From assembly GCA_033032175.1 (NCBI GenBank), contig CM065310.1, forward strand, positions 186,001-250,000: DNA of 64,000 bases. Reading direction: 5' to 3'. This document shows positions 35,134-46,839 of this stretch, piece after piece. The notes beneath the pieces were generated by a model that was not told the origin of the DNA, searched no databases, and saw only the letters and a list, made by a program, of their open reading frames with translations. The position numbers were made by a program, and so were the translations under genes. The stretch's first letter is position 1. Each line of letters begins with the position of its first letter. Origin of the DNA: Saturnia japonica (Eukaryota > Arthropoda > Insecta > Lepidoptera > Saturniidae).

Positions 35134-36204
35134 TATCTAATATAAAAATTGTTGTGAATTAATTTGTTATACCTCTCATGAATTATACCACGGGCTATGT
35201 CGGCTTAAGTCTCATCCTATTGTAAATTGACGTCAAAGGAAACCAGGATTTAATTATGAAATTATTTACTGTACAAACGAGTTGAGAACAAGAGCGGTAA
35301 ACGTTCGGCTACCACTGTTACCAGTTAGCAGTTACTACATCGACAGCCGACACAAGGGACGGATTTACTACACTATCTTGGTAGGGTATTTAAAAATAAA
35401 GATCGTTATTTATTGTCATAAGTACAATAAATTGAAGTATACAATATGTCGCATGTAAAAGAGAGACCTTGTAGCTAACCGAGATCCTTTACATCAGAAG
35501 CCGGGCAACGGTTCTTGATAATTTAATTAAATTGTGTATGAAATTACGAACTCAATTCATCAATTTCTTAATATGCAAAATCTATTTAATAAAACTAATG
35601 AATATTGAATGATTAATAAGAAAACTATGGATACAATTATGTGTATAGAATTAAAATGAATGTTTATAATTGATGTGCATTAAATCATAAGTTACAAGTG
35701 ACAACTTGATCAAATTCCCTCAAGTTGCGAGTAAGTGCGTCTAATAAATAGGCACGCGCCTATACATCTTGCACGGAGAAGCAGTAATCACGTCGAGGAG
35801 TCAGGCCGCTCTGCTCGCTTATCTGTAAGATTAATATTAAACCGGTAGCGTTAGCTTTCTAGTGTTTGTAAAGTTCCCAGAGACGTGTAGTCTAGATCAC
35901 GTTGTTACTGACGTAGGCAACACAGACCAACACAGAGCAGCGAAAAACGATTTTGCATACCTTACACGCCATTACACTATACAATAATTTATTACAATTA
36001 TTGTAGAAATATATTTTACACAAAATCACTTTCTTAATTACTGTATGCAATAATATACTATAAGTACTAACTAATTATATTAATTATAGACGAACACATT
36101 AACTAAGGCAACAATTCGGCAATTCGGTAACAATTTCTGCAATATTTTCGATTTAAGCATTACTATATACACATATATATTAAATAATGGATTTATAAAC
36201 ATAA
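35134..36204. other. Unique AT-rich DNA, no gene recognised
   Basis: No repeat match or coding signal was found. Confidence 0.45.
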
Positions 36205-36528
36205 CTAGCGGTGCCACGCGGCTCTCCGTGCGTGTGTTGTTACACAGTAGTTATCGGATAGTAGTCGGATTTTTTTAAAACTCTGTATTATTGACTATTC
36301 ATATATCTATCAATTGGTTATATGAAATTGGTTGAGAAATGACGCAAAATATTTTTGTAACTTTTACGATTTCAAAAAGTATTATCGAAAATGCTTCTGG
36401 CCAATCACTTGACTATACTAATGATTAAATTTCCCATGTATAAAATTTCATAGGAATTGGTCAAGACATTTTTGAATTAAACCCGGACATACAAACGACA
36501 GACCGACAACATTTTTTTTTTGTATAGC
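36205..36528 (-). mobile_element. Diverged Helitron-type element
   Basis: The minus-strand end is CTAG (36205-36208) preceded by gagccgcgtggcaccg, with T following. The start region reads gctatacaaaaaaaaaatg and gttgtcggtctgtcg, so the terminal TC is probably mutated. The overall layout (TATAC start, 'accaattcctatgaaat' middle, GC-rich end) fits the other Helitrons here but the family differs. Confidence 0.55.
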
Positions 36529-36596
36529 ATATTCGTGATCATTTTACTTGTCTATCAGGATGCAGAAAATGAGAAAAAACTAATTGATATGCAGAT

Positions 36597-36769
36597 AAAA
36601 CTACAGCCTTATTAATTTAATATATTAGTAACAAATATTGTAGACATATATTAGCTTTCTGCACTCCTTCTCTATATAAACTTTAACCGTGCTAAATCTC
36701 AGTCTTTCGTGCACGCAATACGCTTAAAAAGGGGTACAAAATTTTTGTTTCACGTATTAATATAATGAT
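36597..36769 (-). repeat. Interspersed repeat, copy 2 (inverted copy of 9783-9960)
   Basis: The reverse complement aligns along its whole length with 9783-9960, including ggagtgcagaaagc and the attaatacg start. Non-coding. Confidence 0.7.
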
Positions 36770-37475
36770 TATGAATAATGCTCTGGTATCTAGTTAGTTA
36801 TGTAGGGGGGGATCGGTGCTTCCAAACATTCCTCCAGTGCTAACCTGTTCGTTTTACAATTCGATGGCTTCACGTCATAAATGGGAGCCAGTGAAAAGGT
36901 GGAGAATTGTTAAGCAGGATCATAATGGTATATCCACACGTATCCACATATCATTCTGTTTTAATTATAATAAATGTTATATAATTTTTTGTGATGACAT
37001 TAAGTACTAATTTATAATTATCGATTTTTTGTAACTGTTTTTTTAAACCTTGCACAACCGACAATAATAATTTTTCCACATTACCGCTGGTTAACTGGTA
37101 CAAAATTCTTTATAGCATCAAGTTCGCCAGCGTACAAACCATAAGCGCAATAAAGTATTCATTAATTTGTTATAAATACTATAAGTACCTAGATTGTTTT
37201 GAATATTTCTCCATCAATCGAACTATACTGTTTGGTGCAGAAGTCAATTATATCGTGGAACAGGATCTTATATTATGATACTTTTTATAAATGAAGATCC
37301 GTCGAAAATGATAACTCGTTAAACCATTGCCGTTGTTATTTACGAATTTATAAATATTACACATAATACTGAGAGAAAATGTAAGATTTAATTCAACAAT
37401 AAAACAATTCGTGCAAGACATTGCCAAAATTACGTTTGACATAAGAACCTCTGCATAAATAAAAGTGTCGCGGAA
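36770..37475. other. AT-rich DNA, no gene recognised
   Basis: The 36816-37010 and 37248-37442 frames have no motif. Ends at the target duplication of the truncated Jockey copy. Confidence 0.45.
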
Positions 37476-38190
37476 GGAAGGAACCTATTCACTGACCCGC
37501 CCGACCAAACCGAAAAAGCTAACGCGTTCTACGCCGACACCGTCTCTCCAAACAGAGCGTGCCACCGCCCACGCCCGCGTAACCACCGTTCTCTCCGCAG
37601 AGGACGGGCGGTCAACTTCGCTCCCGCACACCCGTCACGTCCACCCTCTCTAGCGGCAACCCAAGCCTAGGTCCGTTCCTCGGTGTGAAGCCCTTGGGTC
37701 AGGCAGCCGCCCGCGCGATACAAAGTGACACTATACGTGCAACACTTAGTTACCCACACACAACATTACACACGTATGAACACACACACGTGCACACCAC
37801 ACAGGTACATAGGTTCTGTAAGGGACCTTTTTTTTTCTTTTTTTGCGCTAGTTAGACTAATGCGCTAGTTAGTGTAGAAAAACCATTCCGATTACTGAAT
37901 ACACATACGCACGGTTCCTTCCTTCCTCCCAGGAGGAGGGGAACGTGCATATGAGTATATATTAGTTAGCTCGAATTCTCATAAGATTAGGGAATTAGTT
38001 AGATCGCGACTTTTTCGCATTCGCGACGACCGCCCGAGCCGAGGTTCGGCCACTCTGGCACCCTCGTGCGGGTCGTCACAAACTTTCGCGGCTGAGTGCC
38101 CTAAGCGCTCGCCCCCAAGTCCGGTGAAGCTGTAAAAGCCGCAGCGGCTCTGTTTGACGATAGGGCCCCTAAGGCTAACAGTGTAGTCAG

Positions 38191-38266
<76 letters not shown>

Positions 38267-38274
38267 AAGGAACC
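37476..38274 (+). mobile_element. 5'-truncated Jockey LINE with target duplication
   Basis: Flanked by GGAAGGAACC at 37476-37485 and 38265-38274, a 10-12-bp target duplication. The inside begins with the last codons of ORF2 (frame to 37653: SLQTERATAHARVTTVLSAE...TRHVHPL, the same alternative frame seen in the full copies). It continues with the complete 3' UTR and ends in about 68 A residues (38197-38264). It is in the opposite orientation to the tandem pair at 41-53 kb. The long poly-A and clean duplication suggest a young insertion. Confidence 0.92.
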
Positions 38275-38480
38275 CTCGAAATCTCCGGAGCCATAAGTTT
38301 CCCCCGCGGCGCATAAGCGTGCGGGGCAGAAAGGGGAGCGTTGAAACAATTCAGATGAGATGAGGTGACGTATTCGCGCGATGTATCCTCGCAATGATTC
38401 AGTGCAACAGCCCCGCGAATGTGTTGCGAATATCCGATCAAATGGAAACACTGTCTCAAATAAAAAATAAGTCGAGACAG
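38275..38480. other. GC-richer block of unknown type
   Basis: Reads ctcgaaatctccggagccat and tttcccccgcggcgcataag, then turns AT-rich ending with caaataaaaaataa near 38470. The composition and polyadenylation-like end suggest the 3' end of another retroelement, but I cannot name it and there is no second copy. Confidence 0.35.
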
Positions 38481-40476
38481 TCTCGTGCCTTGTGATTCGG
38501 CGAGGCGTTTACACGTCTGTCACGGATGTTAGCGCATTTGTCAATTTGATTTTGCACACGTTAAAATGCTTTAATTTTTTTTACTTGAATATATTGTTTG
38601 TTTTTTTTTTAACTATGGCCTTTGATAATATCATGTGACTGGTAAACTTCTTGGATGAATTGGTTTGGCGTGATATGAGCCAGCCAAAATCACGCAAAAG
38701 AGGCGCACATAGACGTCGAGTTGTGGAAACAAGCCCGTGAAAACATGAAACCTGATGATTAAAAATATTACACATATAACTAATAGTAATATTGAAAAGT
38801 GAAGCGGAGTGGTAGAAGAAAGTCTTCTATTAGTTTTATTTCGACTGATTAAAGAACAAATAACTTTTAAGGAAATGGAAAACTGGTGCAAAGGAATATA
38901 AATTAATATTACCTCAACGTATTCTTACACGAATTATTCATGGAAATGATATCGAATGAAATCTGTGCACGCAAAACAAAATTCTGGAATGTAAAAGGCA
39001 AACTCATGAATTGAGTAAAGGCTAAGGTGAGCCTTACCAGGGTATGCATAGAAGTTATTTACTTTGATTTCAAATCACGTAAATAGATTAACATGAATAT
39101 TGAAGGTACGAGTTGGTATCGTGTGATCTGCTCCATATAGCGGAAGGTGTCACTACTACTCTGAGTTATGATGCGGTACGTGCGCGTGCGTGTGCGCGTG
39201 CGCGTGAAAACATAGAGACTTTAGTGATAACCTAGAGCGATCATATGAAACAATTTTACAACGGTATGTTATGCTGAGTGTTATAAAAATTACACTTTCA
39301 AGTAAAACTAAAATAAATATATTGATATCTCAAAGTTTTTTGAGATACTTTCAAAATATTATAAATTCATCATTTATTATACACGTAAGTAAATGTACTT
39401 ATTTATTTTACAATAATAGCTTGGATTATTTTATATTACCATGTTGAATTTTCTAACAAATGGTGAACATTTTGAAAAAAAAAAAAATATTGTTATACTT
39501 AATTGTTACTATTATTAAATTTGTTTACTTAATAAAAAGAAAATCGGGATAAATCGAAACTATTTTATGTAGAAGGTTTGCATGAAAGGATGATTTATTA
39601 AAGGAAATAAATATGAAATAATATGTGATTGTGATTAAACGTGAACCTACATATAAAAATAGAACTTAAGAGTAAGGTAAATAATAAGCAATGAATGTAT
39701 AATAACAGTGTAATTTAGTAAAATATCATTATAGTTATTGGGATCGCTTCCGCGTATGACCGCGTCCCGCGTCTGTACCCTATCGATATATGCATAAATG
39801 AATGAATAATTCTCAGCGGGATAACAGCGGCGCTTCGTTCCTCAGGGGCATCACGGGTCGCACAGATTTATAGCAATAGTTCACGTTTTGCATCCAAATT
39901 ATTTGCAAGTATAGAACTGTGAACGTTACCTCGTCTCCGTCACGTGATCGTGACGTGTCGTGTGCTCTCAGAATATCACCGACTATTCATATTCATTCAC
40001 TGCGGTTTTCAATTCAACGAATAATTGTATTAGAATACCGCAGATATCTGTTATGAATCTCCGAGCTCATTAGTTGACATTGATGCCATTTACAATTATT
40101 TACAATTTTGTTTAACAAAAATTGATACTAAGTTGTACGAAATTTCTTATAGTCACCGATTGTTTGAATGTCACGCCGCCGCACGCCAGTGGCACTGCCG
40201 TATTTGGTATCTTGAACAGTTCTATTTCATTACTTAATTGCAATCGTTCCTGACCATAGATTTAATATACTACATCGATGTTTCTGATTATAATATAGTC
40301 AGACATTATATATGTGTATATTAGGGTGGCCTACAAAAGACGTTTTTCTCTGTGATGTAATTATAGTCTACAGTTGACATTATAAATATTCTGACATTAT
40401 TAAGTTAATATATTTCATAGAGGTCGCTCACGATTTTTTTCAATAAAAAAGTAGCCTAGTTAATGTTTTCAAGTGA
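38481..40476. other. Unique AT-rich DNA, no gene recognised
   Basis: Contains an alternating GT/GC run at 39177-39206 and GC-richer stretches near 39740-39860. The frames at 38581-38891 have no motif. Confidence 0.45.
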
Positions 40477-40674
40477 TCTATAAATGTAAAAGTTTGTATG
40501 TTTGTTTGTTTGGACTTTGGATGTTTGTTATTCGACAACATAAAAACGACAGAGCGGATTTAGATAAAATTGAACACAGATAGTTTATAACTTAGATGAA
40601 CACATATGATAATTTTTGTCCGGTATAGACACAACTCTGAAGTCCACGCAGAAGAAGTCACGAGCAAAAGCTAA
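40477..40674 (+). mobile_element. Non-autonomous Helitron-type element (198 bp)
   Basis: Starts TCTATAAATGTAAAAGTTTG (40477) with A before, contains cgacagagcggatttagata and gtccggtatagacacaac, and ends cgagcaaaag then CTAA (40671-40674) with T after. The A|T flanks and CTRR end support a Helitron origin. Non-coding. Confidence 0.7.
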
Positions 40675-40830
40675 TAATTTGATAAATTACTACGTGTAGT
40701 CATCGGTATAATAGGTCTTGGCTGCTGGTGCAACGCGCGTACGAATTAGTGACCTTCATAAAATTTCATACTGGACAAAATATTCACGCGGATTATACCC
40801 GCCCGCACCGCATTAAATTTGTATGAAACC

Positions 40831-40844
40831 CCAGATGATTTCAT
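40831..40844 (+). repeat. Target duplication, occurrence 1
   Basis: CCAGATGATTTCAT directly precedes the poly-T (minus-strand poly-A) of Jockey copy A. The flank upstream is gtatgaaacc. Confidence 0.92.
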
Positions 40845-41374
40845 TTTTTTTTTTTTTTTTTTTTTTTTTATGAACTGACTACACTGTTAGCCTTAGGGGC
40901 CCTAAAGCCGCTGCGGCTTTTACAGCTTCACCGGACTTGGGGGCGAGCGCAGAGGGCACTCAGCCGCGAAAGTTTTGTGGACGACTCGCACGAGGGTGCC
41001 AAAGTGGCCGGACCTCGGCTCGGGCGGTCGTCGCGTTCGCAAATAGGTCGCGATCTATTCGAATCCCTACACCTACGATTCGAGCTAACTAAATATACAC
41101 ATAGGCACGTTCCCTTCCTCCTGGGAGGAAGGAAGGAACCGTGCGTATGTGTATTCAATAATCGGAATGTTTCTACACTAACTAGCGCTAACTAACTAGC
41201 GTAAAAAAAGAAAAAAAAAGGTCCCTCACAGAACCTATGTACCTGTGTGGTGTGCACGTGTGTATGTTCATACGTGTGTAGTGTTGTATGTAGGTAGCTA
41301 AGTGATGCACGTACAGTGTCACTTGTATCGCGCGGGCGGTTGCCTGACCAAGGGTTTCACACCGAGGAACGGAC

Positions 41375-44268
41375 CTAGGCTTGGGTTACCGCTAGAGAGG
41401 GTGGACGTGACGGGTGTGCTGGAGCGAAATTGACCGCCCGCCCTCTGCGGAGAGAACGGTGGTTTCGCGGGCGTGGGCGCTGGCACGCTCTGTTTGGAGA
41501 GACGGATGTGTAATATTTATTCGAATTTTCGATGTGATCGTCGGGATCAATAAAAATATTGCGCGGCCGGCGTTTGCACCGGATGTCCGTGGGTGCCGGA
41601 ACATAAGTGGCGGCTGTTTTTATTAACGGATTCGCGTGGTTCGACGCGGTGTCGAAATACGAACGGGAGAGCTGTTTAACGTAGGCATGTATCGAAGGAA
41701 GCTCCATATCTCTATGGAGATCTACGCTTCGAACATACCACGGGGCCCCGGTGAGACGATAGAGGAACCTATTCTGTATCGATTGTAACCGTTTGAAACT
41801 CGACTCGGACATATGTGCGAACACGGCGCAACTGTATGTCAAAATTGGTCGAATACACGTCTTGTAGAGCGTGAGCTTATGTCGCGTGGACATTTTACTC
41901 ACCGAACACAACAGAGGATGCAACCGGCCCAGGACCCACGCGGCCCTGTTCCTAACCTTACGGATGTGGGGTCTAAAAGAGAGCCTACTATCTAGGGTTA
42001 CCCCTAGATATTTGGTCTCTCTTACATACGGAATCGGATTATCGTAGAGCTTAACAGGTTTAAGCTTCCACGGTATCTGTGACGAATCCGCATCGAAGAG
42101 CATCGCGGCGCTCTTCGAGGGATTAACGGCTATACGCCACTCGTTAAACCACTTCCCGAGAGTGGTCACGGAGCGTTGGACTTTGTGTCTGAGGTGGGAT
42201 CTATTCCTATCTGAGGCATATAAGACTGTATCGTCAGCGTATAGCCCTACCTCGACCTCCGGGAGTCGAGGTAGGTCACTGACGTACAGGTTAAATAGGC
42301 TAGGAGCCAGGATCGAACCTTGGGGAACGCCTGAGCGTATTGGACGGGGCGTGGACAATTCACCTTCCACTCTATAGCGAAAGGTGCGATCTGTTAGATA
42401 GTCGCGAATTATTTTAATTAGCCTATCGGGGACTTCAAAGTGATACAACTTGTAGATCAATCCCTCGTGCCAGACCTTATCGAAGGCCTTGGCAACGTCG
42501 AAAAAGACCGCAAGTGTACGGCGGGGTTTATATAATTCAGCAAAATTAAATGCAACGTGCTCCGTGAGGCGGTGCACTTGATGAGTGCAAGAATATCTAG
42601 CACGGAAACCGAATTGCTCAGGCGGATAGAGGTCTTTCTCCTCTATTACTGACTTGAGACGGTTCAGAAGGATCCGCTCGTACATTTTCCCTAAAGTATT
42701 TAGGAGACTGATCGGGCGATAGCTGTCGGGAAGCGACGCGCTCTTGCCGGGCTTACGGATACCTATGACTATGGCCTTTTTCCAGGCGGCTGGAAAATGG
42801 CAGTGGGCTATGGCTACATTGAAGATGCAGACCAAAAGAGCTATGAGGCGATCGGGAAGAAGTCTAAGTACTTCATTCCTGATCCCGTCGGGACCTGGTG
42901 CTTTTCTAAGCTTAAGGCTTTTTATAATGGAAAGAATCTCCTCAGACGTGACTGGGGACAGGGAGTCTGTCGCGGGGAGCTTATCCAGCTCCCGCACGCA
43001 TCCATCGATACCCTCGACCCGGTCGGTATTTGCATCGACACTGTTCGGAGAGCACTGGCTCTCCAAACAAGTGGCGAGGCACTCCGCCTTGTCGCTGCTA
43101 TCGAAGGCGAGCGGTATACCGGGACCCCTCTCGAGGGGGGCATAAGATAAGAAGCCTCTATTTTGAGGCTGTGAGCTAATTTCCAGTAAGCCAGATGCGA
43201 CGGCCTTAGCCCTTCGACGAGGGCGTCCCATCTGTGACTTCTGAGTTCTAATATACGGGCTCTAACCGATCTTTGAAGTGCGCGTAAACGTGCGCGGTTT
43301 TCCTCGGTCGGATAGTGGTCGTGCGCACGAGTCGCCACGTTCTTTTCCGTCAACAACGCCCGCACGTCGGCAGGGAGTACGAAGCGGCGATCGCTCGCCT
43401 CTTCGACCTCTCTCGAGGCCTCTCCGATGCCGGCCTGCAGGTGGTCGACCAGGGAATCGATCGCGAGATCTACGTCCGCAACGGACCCCAATACGTCCGG
43501 GATCCTATCTAAGCTGGACGAGGACGGCCTGTCCGCAAGATAATGTTTTAGCTTGGCATAGTCAACCACTTGGACCGAAGGAGGGCTAGAGTCGTCTGGT
43601 TGACCTAGCTGCATGATGACCGGACGGTGGTCGGAGTCGAGCTCGTGTACGACCCGAATGAGTCGTAACCGAAGCGCGATACCTTTAATGAGAGCTACAT
43701 CAAGCACTGTCGGCATACAGTTGTCTTGAAAGTGGGTGGGAGTGGGTGGCGCTATGACATCAAAGTTTAGCACGTTCGTTAGCTCTTCGAGTTTAACCCC
43801 ATTACTGGAGTCTCTCCAATTGCCAAACGAAGTGTGTCCACAATTGAGGTCACCCGCTATAATGACCGATTCACCGAGCGAAAGTAGCTTTTCTAGGTCA
43901 GACCTGAGAGGCTCTTTCCTCGGCGAGAGATAAACTGAGACTAACGTTATGGACGGGTGGTCGGTCATTCCTAGTCTACACACGGATACTTCCATATTGG
44001 TAAGTATCGGAGGATCTACCGGCGTACAATATAACGATCGTTTGTAATAAATGAGAGTGCCGCCCCCGCGGCCGGCCCGGTCATTTCTTACAATATTGTA
44101 GTTCGCGATTTTTGGATCACGTTTAGCACGCTTTAAGAGCGTCTCCTGCACTAAAAGAACATCTACTTGGTGATCTTTAAGAAAGGTCGCGACGAGATCA
44201 CGCTGCGGAAGTAGGCTTCGCGCGTTAAAAAATGAAAGATTTAACGCTTTCGGTTTAAACTTAGCCAT
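41375..44268 (-). pseudogene. Jockey ORF2 (endonuclease/RT), copy A, frameshifted
   Basis: Starts at 44268 (MAKFKPKALNLSFFNARS). The apurinic-like endonuclease is complete: FFNARS, QETLL, AGDLNCGH and SDHRPV are all present. At about residue 378 (LMPP, near 43135-43140) a run of six G replaces the seven found in copy B. The frame shifts and the first part ends at 42922. The rest, in the other frame down to 41375, still encodes the entire RT with KAPGPDGI, FFDVAKAFDKVW, GVPQGSILAP and GLYADDTVLY. Apart from this single base the frame is open, so inactivation looks recent. Confidence 0.93.
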
Positions 44269-44277
44269 TGAAAGGCC

Positions 44278-46170
44278 CTAATTTTTATTACTACTCGCCT
44301 CGCGATCGAGACGTTGTAGTGTCTCTACGAGGCGGGGGAACGCGCAAGCGGTCTTGACGAGACCGAAGCGCTCCAAATGGTCATTGTATTCGATGAGCTC
44401 GCGGATATCGTGCTCGCGGGTGAGCAGTATCATTAGGTCGTTACTATTGACGACAGTGTTAGCGGGCGCGCGGGGCGCAGGAGCGCGGGGCGCGGGAATA
44501 TCCATAGCCATAAGGGGCTGTGGATTGGGGCGGCGGGGGCCCCATGCGTTCTGCGATGAACGCACGGGTTGCGGTTGCACCACGCGGGGTGCGGAGGGGC
44601 CGGCGGCGGCCGGGAGCTGGCGCGGGACCGGCAGCGCGGGAAATTCCCCTGACGCCAGCAGGGGTTGCGCTTTGATGGCTGAGGCGGGGGGCGCCGCCCG
44701 GGGGGCCGCCTGCCTCTGTGTACGTGGCCGCGTGGTACGCGGGGCCTTGGGGCAACCGCGATAATTCGCGGGATGCCCCTCCTCCCCGCATAACACGCAG
44801 CTCGGGGGGACGACGGAGTCACGCTCGCGCGTGCACTCCCGTGTGGGGTGGTCCTCTCGGCACTTTACGCACCGCGGACGAGAATGACAGTTACGGGCAG
44901 CGTGCCCGTACAGCTGGCAGTTGTGGCACTGCGCAGGCTGGTGGTTTTTGTGTGGGGGCTCCACGTTAATCCCGGAGAGCCCGCACACCGTCTCTAGCTG
45001 GAAGATGGCCTTTCCCTCGGGGGAAAGGTCCAATATGGCCACTACCATTTGTAGTGGCCGCTTATCTTTACTGTACATCCGGTGTACTTCCCGGATGGGA
45101 TAACTTTGCTCCTTGAGCGAGGAGCACACCTCCGACGGGTCGAGCTCCACCGGAATGCGGCGGATGACCACTCGGAGGACGCGCTCCTCCGCGAGCGAAT
45201 ACGTATAAAATTGCAGACCTTTCTGCCGGAGGAGGGTGGTTAGTTTACGGTGAGTTTCCGAAGAACTCACCGAAATAGAAATCCCGTTGACTATGTTTCT
45301 AGCCTTGTGGTAGTCGAGTTTGAGTCTGCGCATCTCATTGCAGACTCCCATCCAGGCTGCCTTGTCCCGGATTATGATTGGAGGTGGGGCACGCTCTTTT
45401 TTCCCGCCGGCGGGCGCGGGGAGCTGGGAGGACGCGGGGGCGGCGGCGCCCCTGACTACTGCCTTAGCTATTACCTTAGGCGCCGGTTGAGCAGTCGGAC
45501 TGCTACGCGCCGTTCGCTTACGCGACGCCACGACGGTGAAGCCGTCGTTCTCGGTATCCATCTCCGGAGATGGATCCGGACTCGCGAGCGAGTCTTGTTC
45601 GACCGGAAGGGCCGAAAACGAATTTTTCGTCTTTAACGCGGTTTCCGTGGATCGCGCGGGACGGACGTACGGGCTATTTTTGGTAACCCTAGATTGTGAC
45701 CGCGAATTACGCGGCCCTCGCCTGACGGAGGCGGGGCTTGACCCGCGCGATTGGCTAGTCGGGACAGGGGGCGTGGCCGTAGACGTGGCCACGGCCCCGG
45801 ATGACGCGGCGGACGGACGCGCAGCGCTGCGCGTGAGACGTTTGGGCGCGGCGCCGACTGGCGCGGCGCCAGTCGGTATAACGGTCGCGGCCGTGACGTC
45901 ATCGGCCGCCTTGCTACCTGAAGCGGCCGCCTCGCTACCTGAAACGGCCTCATGACGGGTCGCGGTCGCAGCGGTGCGACGCACGCAGGCGTTCTCAGGT
46001 AGATTACGGTATTCCTCGTCTAGAGAGGGACACCGTAATACGACGAAATTTTGATAGCGCTGGTATTGAAATTCCAGCGCTTTCATCCTGGCTTGCAACT
46101 TGCCTATGCAAGTGGCCAGGTCGGTAACGTTATTTGCCATGACGGCAGAAGAGGGAGGACAATGGGACAT
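44278..46170 (-). CDS. Jockey ORF1 (gag-like nucleic-acid-binding protein), copy A
   Basis: 630 codons. An N-terminal helical segment (LQARMKALEFQYQRY) is followed by a long Ala/Pro/Ser/Arg-rich region, a folded part (KAAWMGVCNEMRRLKLDYHK, VLRVVIRRIP, EVHRMYSKDKRPLQ) like the PRE_C2HC region of Jockey gag proteins, and three zinc knuckles: CHNCQLYGHAARNC, CVKCREDHPTREC and CVLCGEEGHPANYRGC. Such proteins coat element RNA and chaperone reverse transcription. In this copy the frame stops 9 bases before the ORF2 ATG. In copy B a one-base difference near the end lets ORF1 run into ORF2. A second in-frame Met (MANNVTDL) could also serve as start. Confidence 0.93.
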   Translation of the reverse strand: MSHCPPSSAVMANNVTDLATCIGKLQARMKALEFQYQRYQNFVVLRCPSLDEEYRNLPENACVRRTAATATRHEAVSGSEAAASGSKAADDVTAATVIPTGAAPVGAAPKRLTRSAARPSAASSGAVATSTATPPVPTSQSRGSSPASVRRGPRNSRSQSRVTKNSPYVRPARSTETALKTKNSFSALPVEQDSLASPDPSPEMDTENDGFTVVASRKRTARSSPTAQPAPKVIAKAVVRGAAAPASSQLPAPAGGKKERAPPPIIIRDKAAWMGVCNEMRRLKLDYHKARNIVNGISISVSSSETHRKLTTLLRQKGLQFYTYSLAEERVLRVVIRRIPVELDPSEVCSSLKEQSYPIREVHRMYSKDKRPLQMVVAILDLSPEGKAIFQLETVCGLSGINVEPPHKNHQPAQCHNCQLYGHAARNCHSRPRCVKCREDHPTRECTRERDSVVPPSCVLCGEEGHPANYRGCPKAPRTTRPRTQRQAAPRAAPPASAIKAQPLLASGEFPALPVPRQLPAAAGPSAPRVVQPQPVRSSQNAWGPRRPNPQPLMAMDIPAPRAPAPRAPANTVVNSNDLMILLTREHDIRELIEYNDHLERFGLVKTACAFPRLVETLQRLDREASSNKN

Positions 46171-46781
46171 TTTTATTTTATTTTAAATTAAAGGCCTCCC
46201 TGCCTTAGGGGCAGGGGGGTGCGCCAAAAACTTAAAAAGACTATCGGAGTCGGCAAGAGACCTGTGGTCAAGGTGCAAAGACACACAGGAAGGACCTATC
46301 AACCCTAAGGAGCCCTAACAAGCCCGGGGCCGAGGACGCAGACCGGTAATTAAACCGGGCTAGGCCCAAACAGGTTCCCGGGGATGGAGTGTGCAGGATC
46401 GGAAGGTTTGGCAGGAGACACCTGGGGCAAGACTATGCGATAACCGCAAAGGCCTAGATTCCCAGGCCCGTCCGAGTCTGGCTGTTTGCCTCTGAAGGAG
46501 ACAACCAGCGGGCTGCTCGGGTCACGCCCCGCTCACTTTAGTTAGCACCGTCAGGTATCCAGTGAGCGACCACAAAACCGTGGATTTATAAAAAACAAGC
46601 AAGTCGCACCGAAAAGTGCGGTTTACCACGCGAGCGTTAGACACCAGTTGGTTTACGTCGTTATTGCAACAGTATATTCGAAATAAATTCCAATTATAAG
46701 ATCGCAACAATTAAGTCACGTGATGGTCGAGAGCACAAACGGAGCGACACGTCCGTTCGCGATCAAGACCAAATCGGAACT
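46171..46781 (-). promoter_or_regulatory. Jockey 5' UTR with internal promoter, copy A
   Basis: No TATA box. If transcription starts at the first base of the element (46781), it reads A(+1)GTT, fitting the initiator core, and GGACGT falls exactly at +28 to +33 (46749-46754), fitting the DPE consensus RGWYVT. This is the arrangement known for Drosophila jockey-type LINEs. The proposed start depends on the boundary with the target duplication. Confidence 0.6.
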
Positions 46782-46791
46782 CAGATGATTT

Positions 46792-46794
<3 letters not shown>
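46782..46794 (+). repeat. Target duplication, occurrence 2 (junction of copies A and B)
   Basis: CAGATGATTTCAT is preceded by T where occurrences 1 and 3 have C, and lies between the 5' end of copy A and the poly-A of copy B. Confidence 0.92.

Positions 46795-46835
<41 letters not shown>

Positions 46836-46839
<4 letters not shown>

Larger units (their letters stand above)
40845..46781 (-). mobile_element. Full-length Jockey-clade LINE, copy A
   Basis: A 5.9-kb element on the minus strand: a 5' UTR of about 610 bases, ORF1, ORF2 (frameshifted), a 3' UTR of about 500 bases (40870-41374) and poly-A (26 T on the plus strand, 40844-40869). It is much GC-richer than the flanking DNA. It lies directly head-to-tail with copy B, the two sharing one 13-14-bp target sequence at their junction. 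Differences from copy B include many single-base changes, small indels in ORF1 and a different poly-A length. Confidence 0.95.

Noticed and set aside
38101..38459. Minus-strand frames with a long Phe run
   Set aside because: The Phe run is the translated poly-A tail of the truncated Jockey copy and is not a protein.
44354..45955. Long plus-strand open frames antisense to Jockey ORF1 (also 50358-51905)
   Set aside because: They are by-products of the GC-rich ORF1. They recur in both copies only because the DNA is the same, and they encode no recognisable domain.
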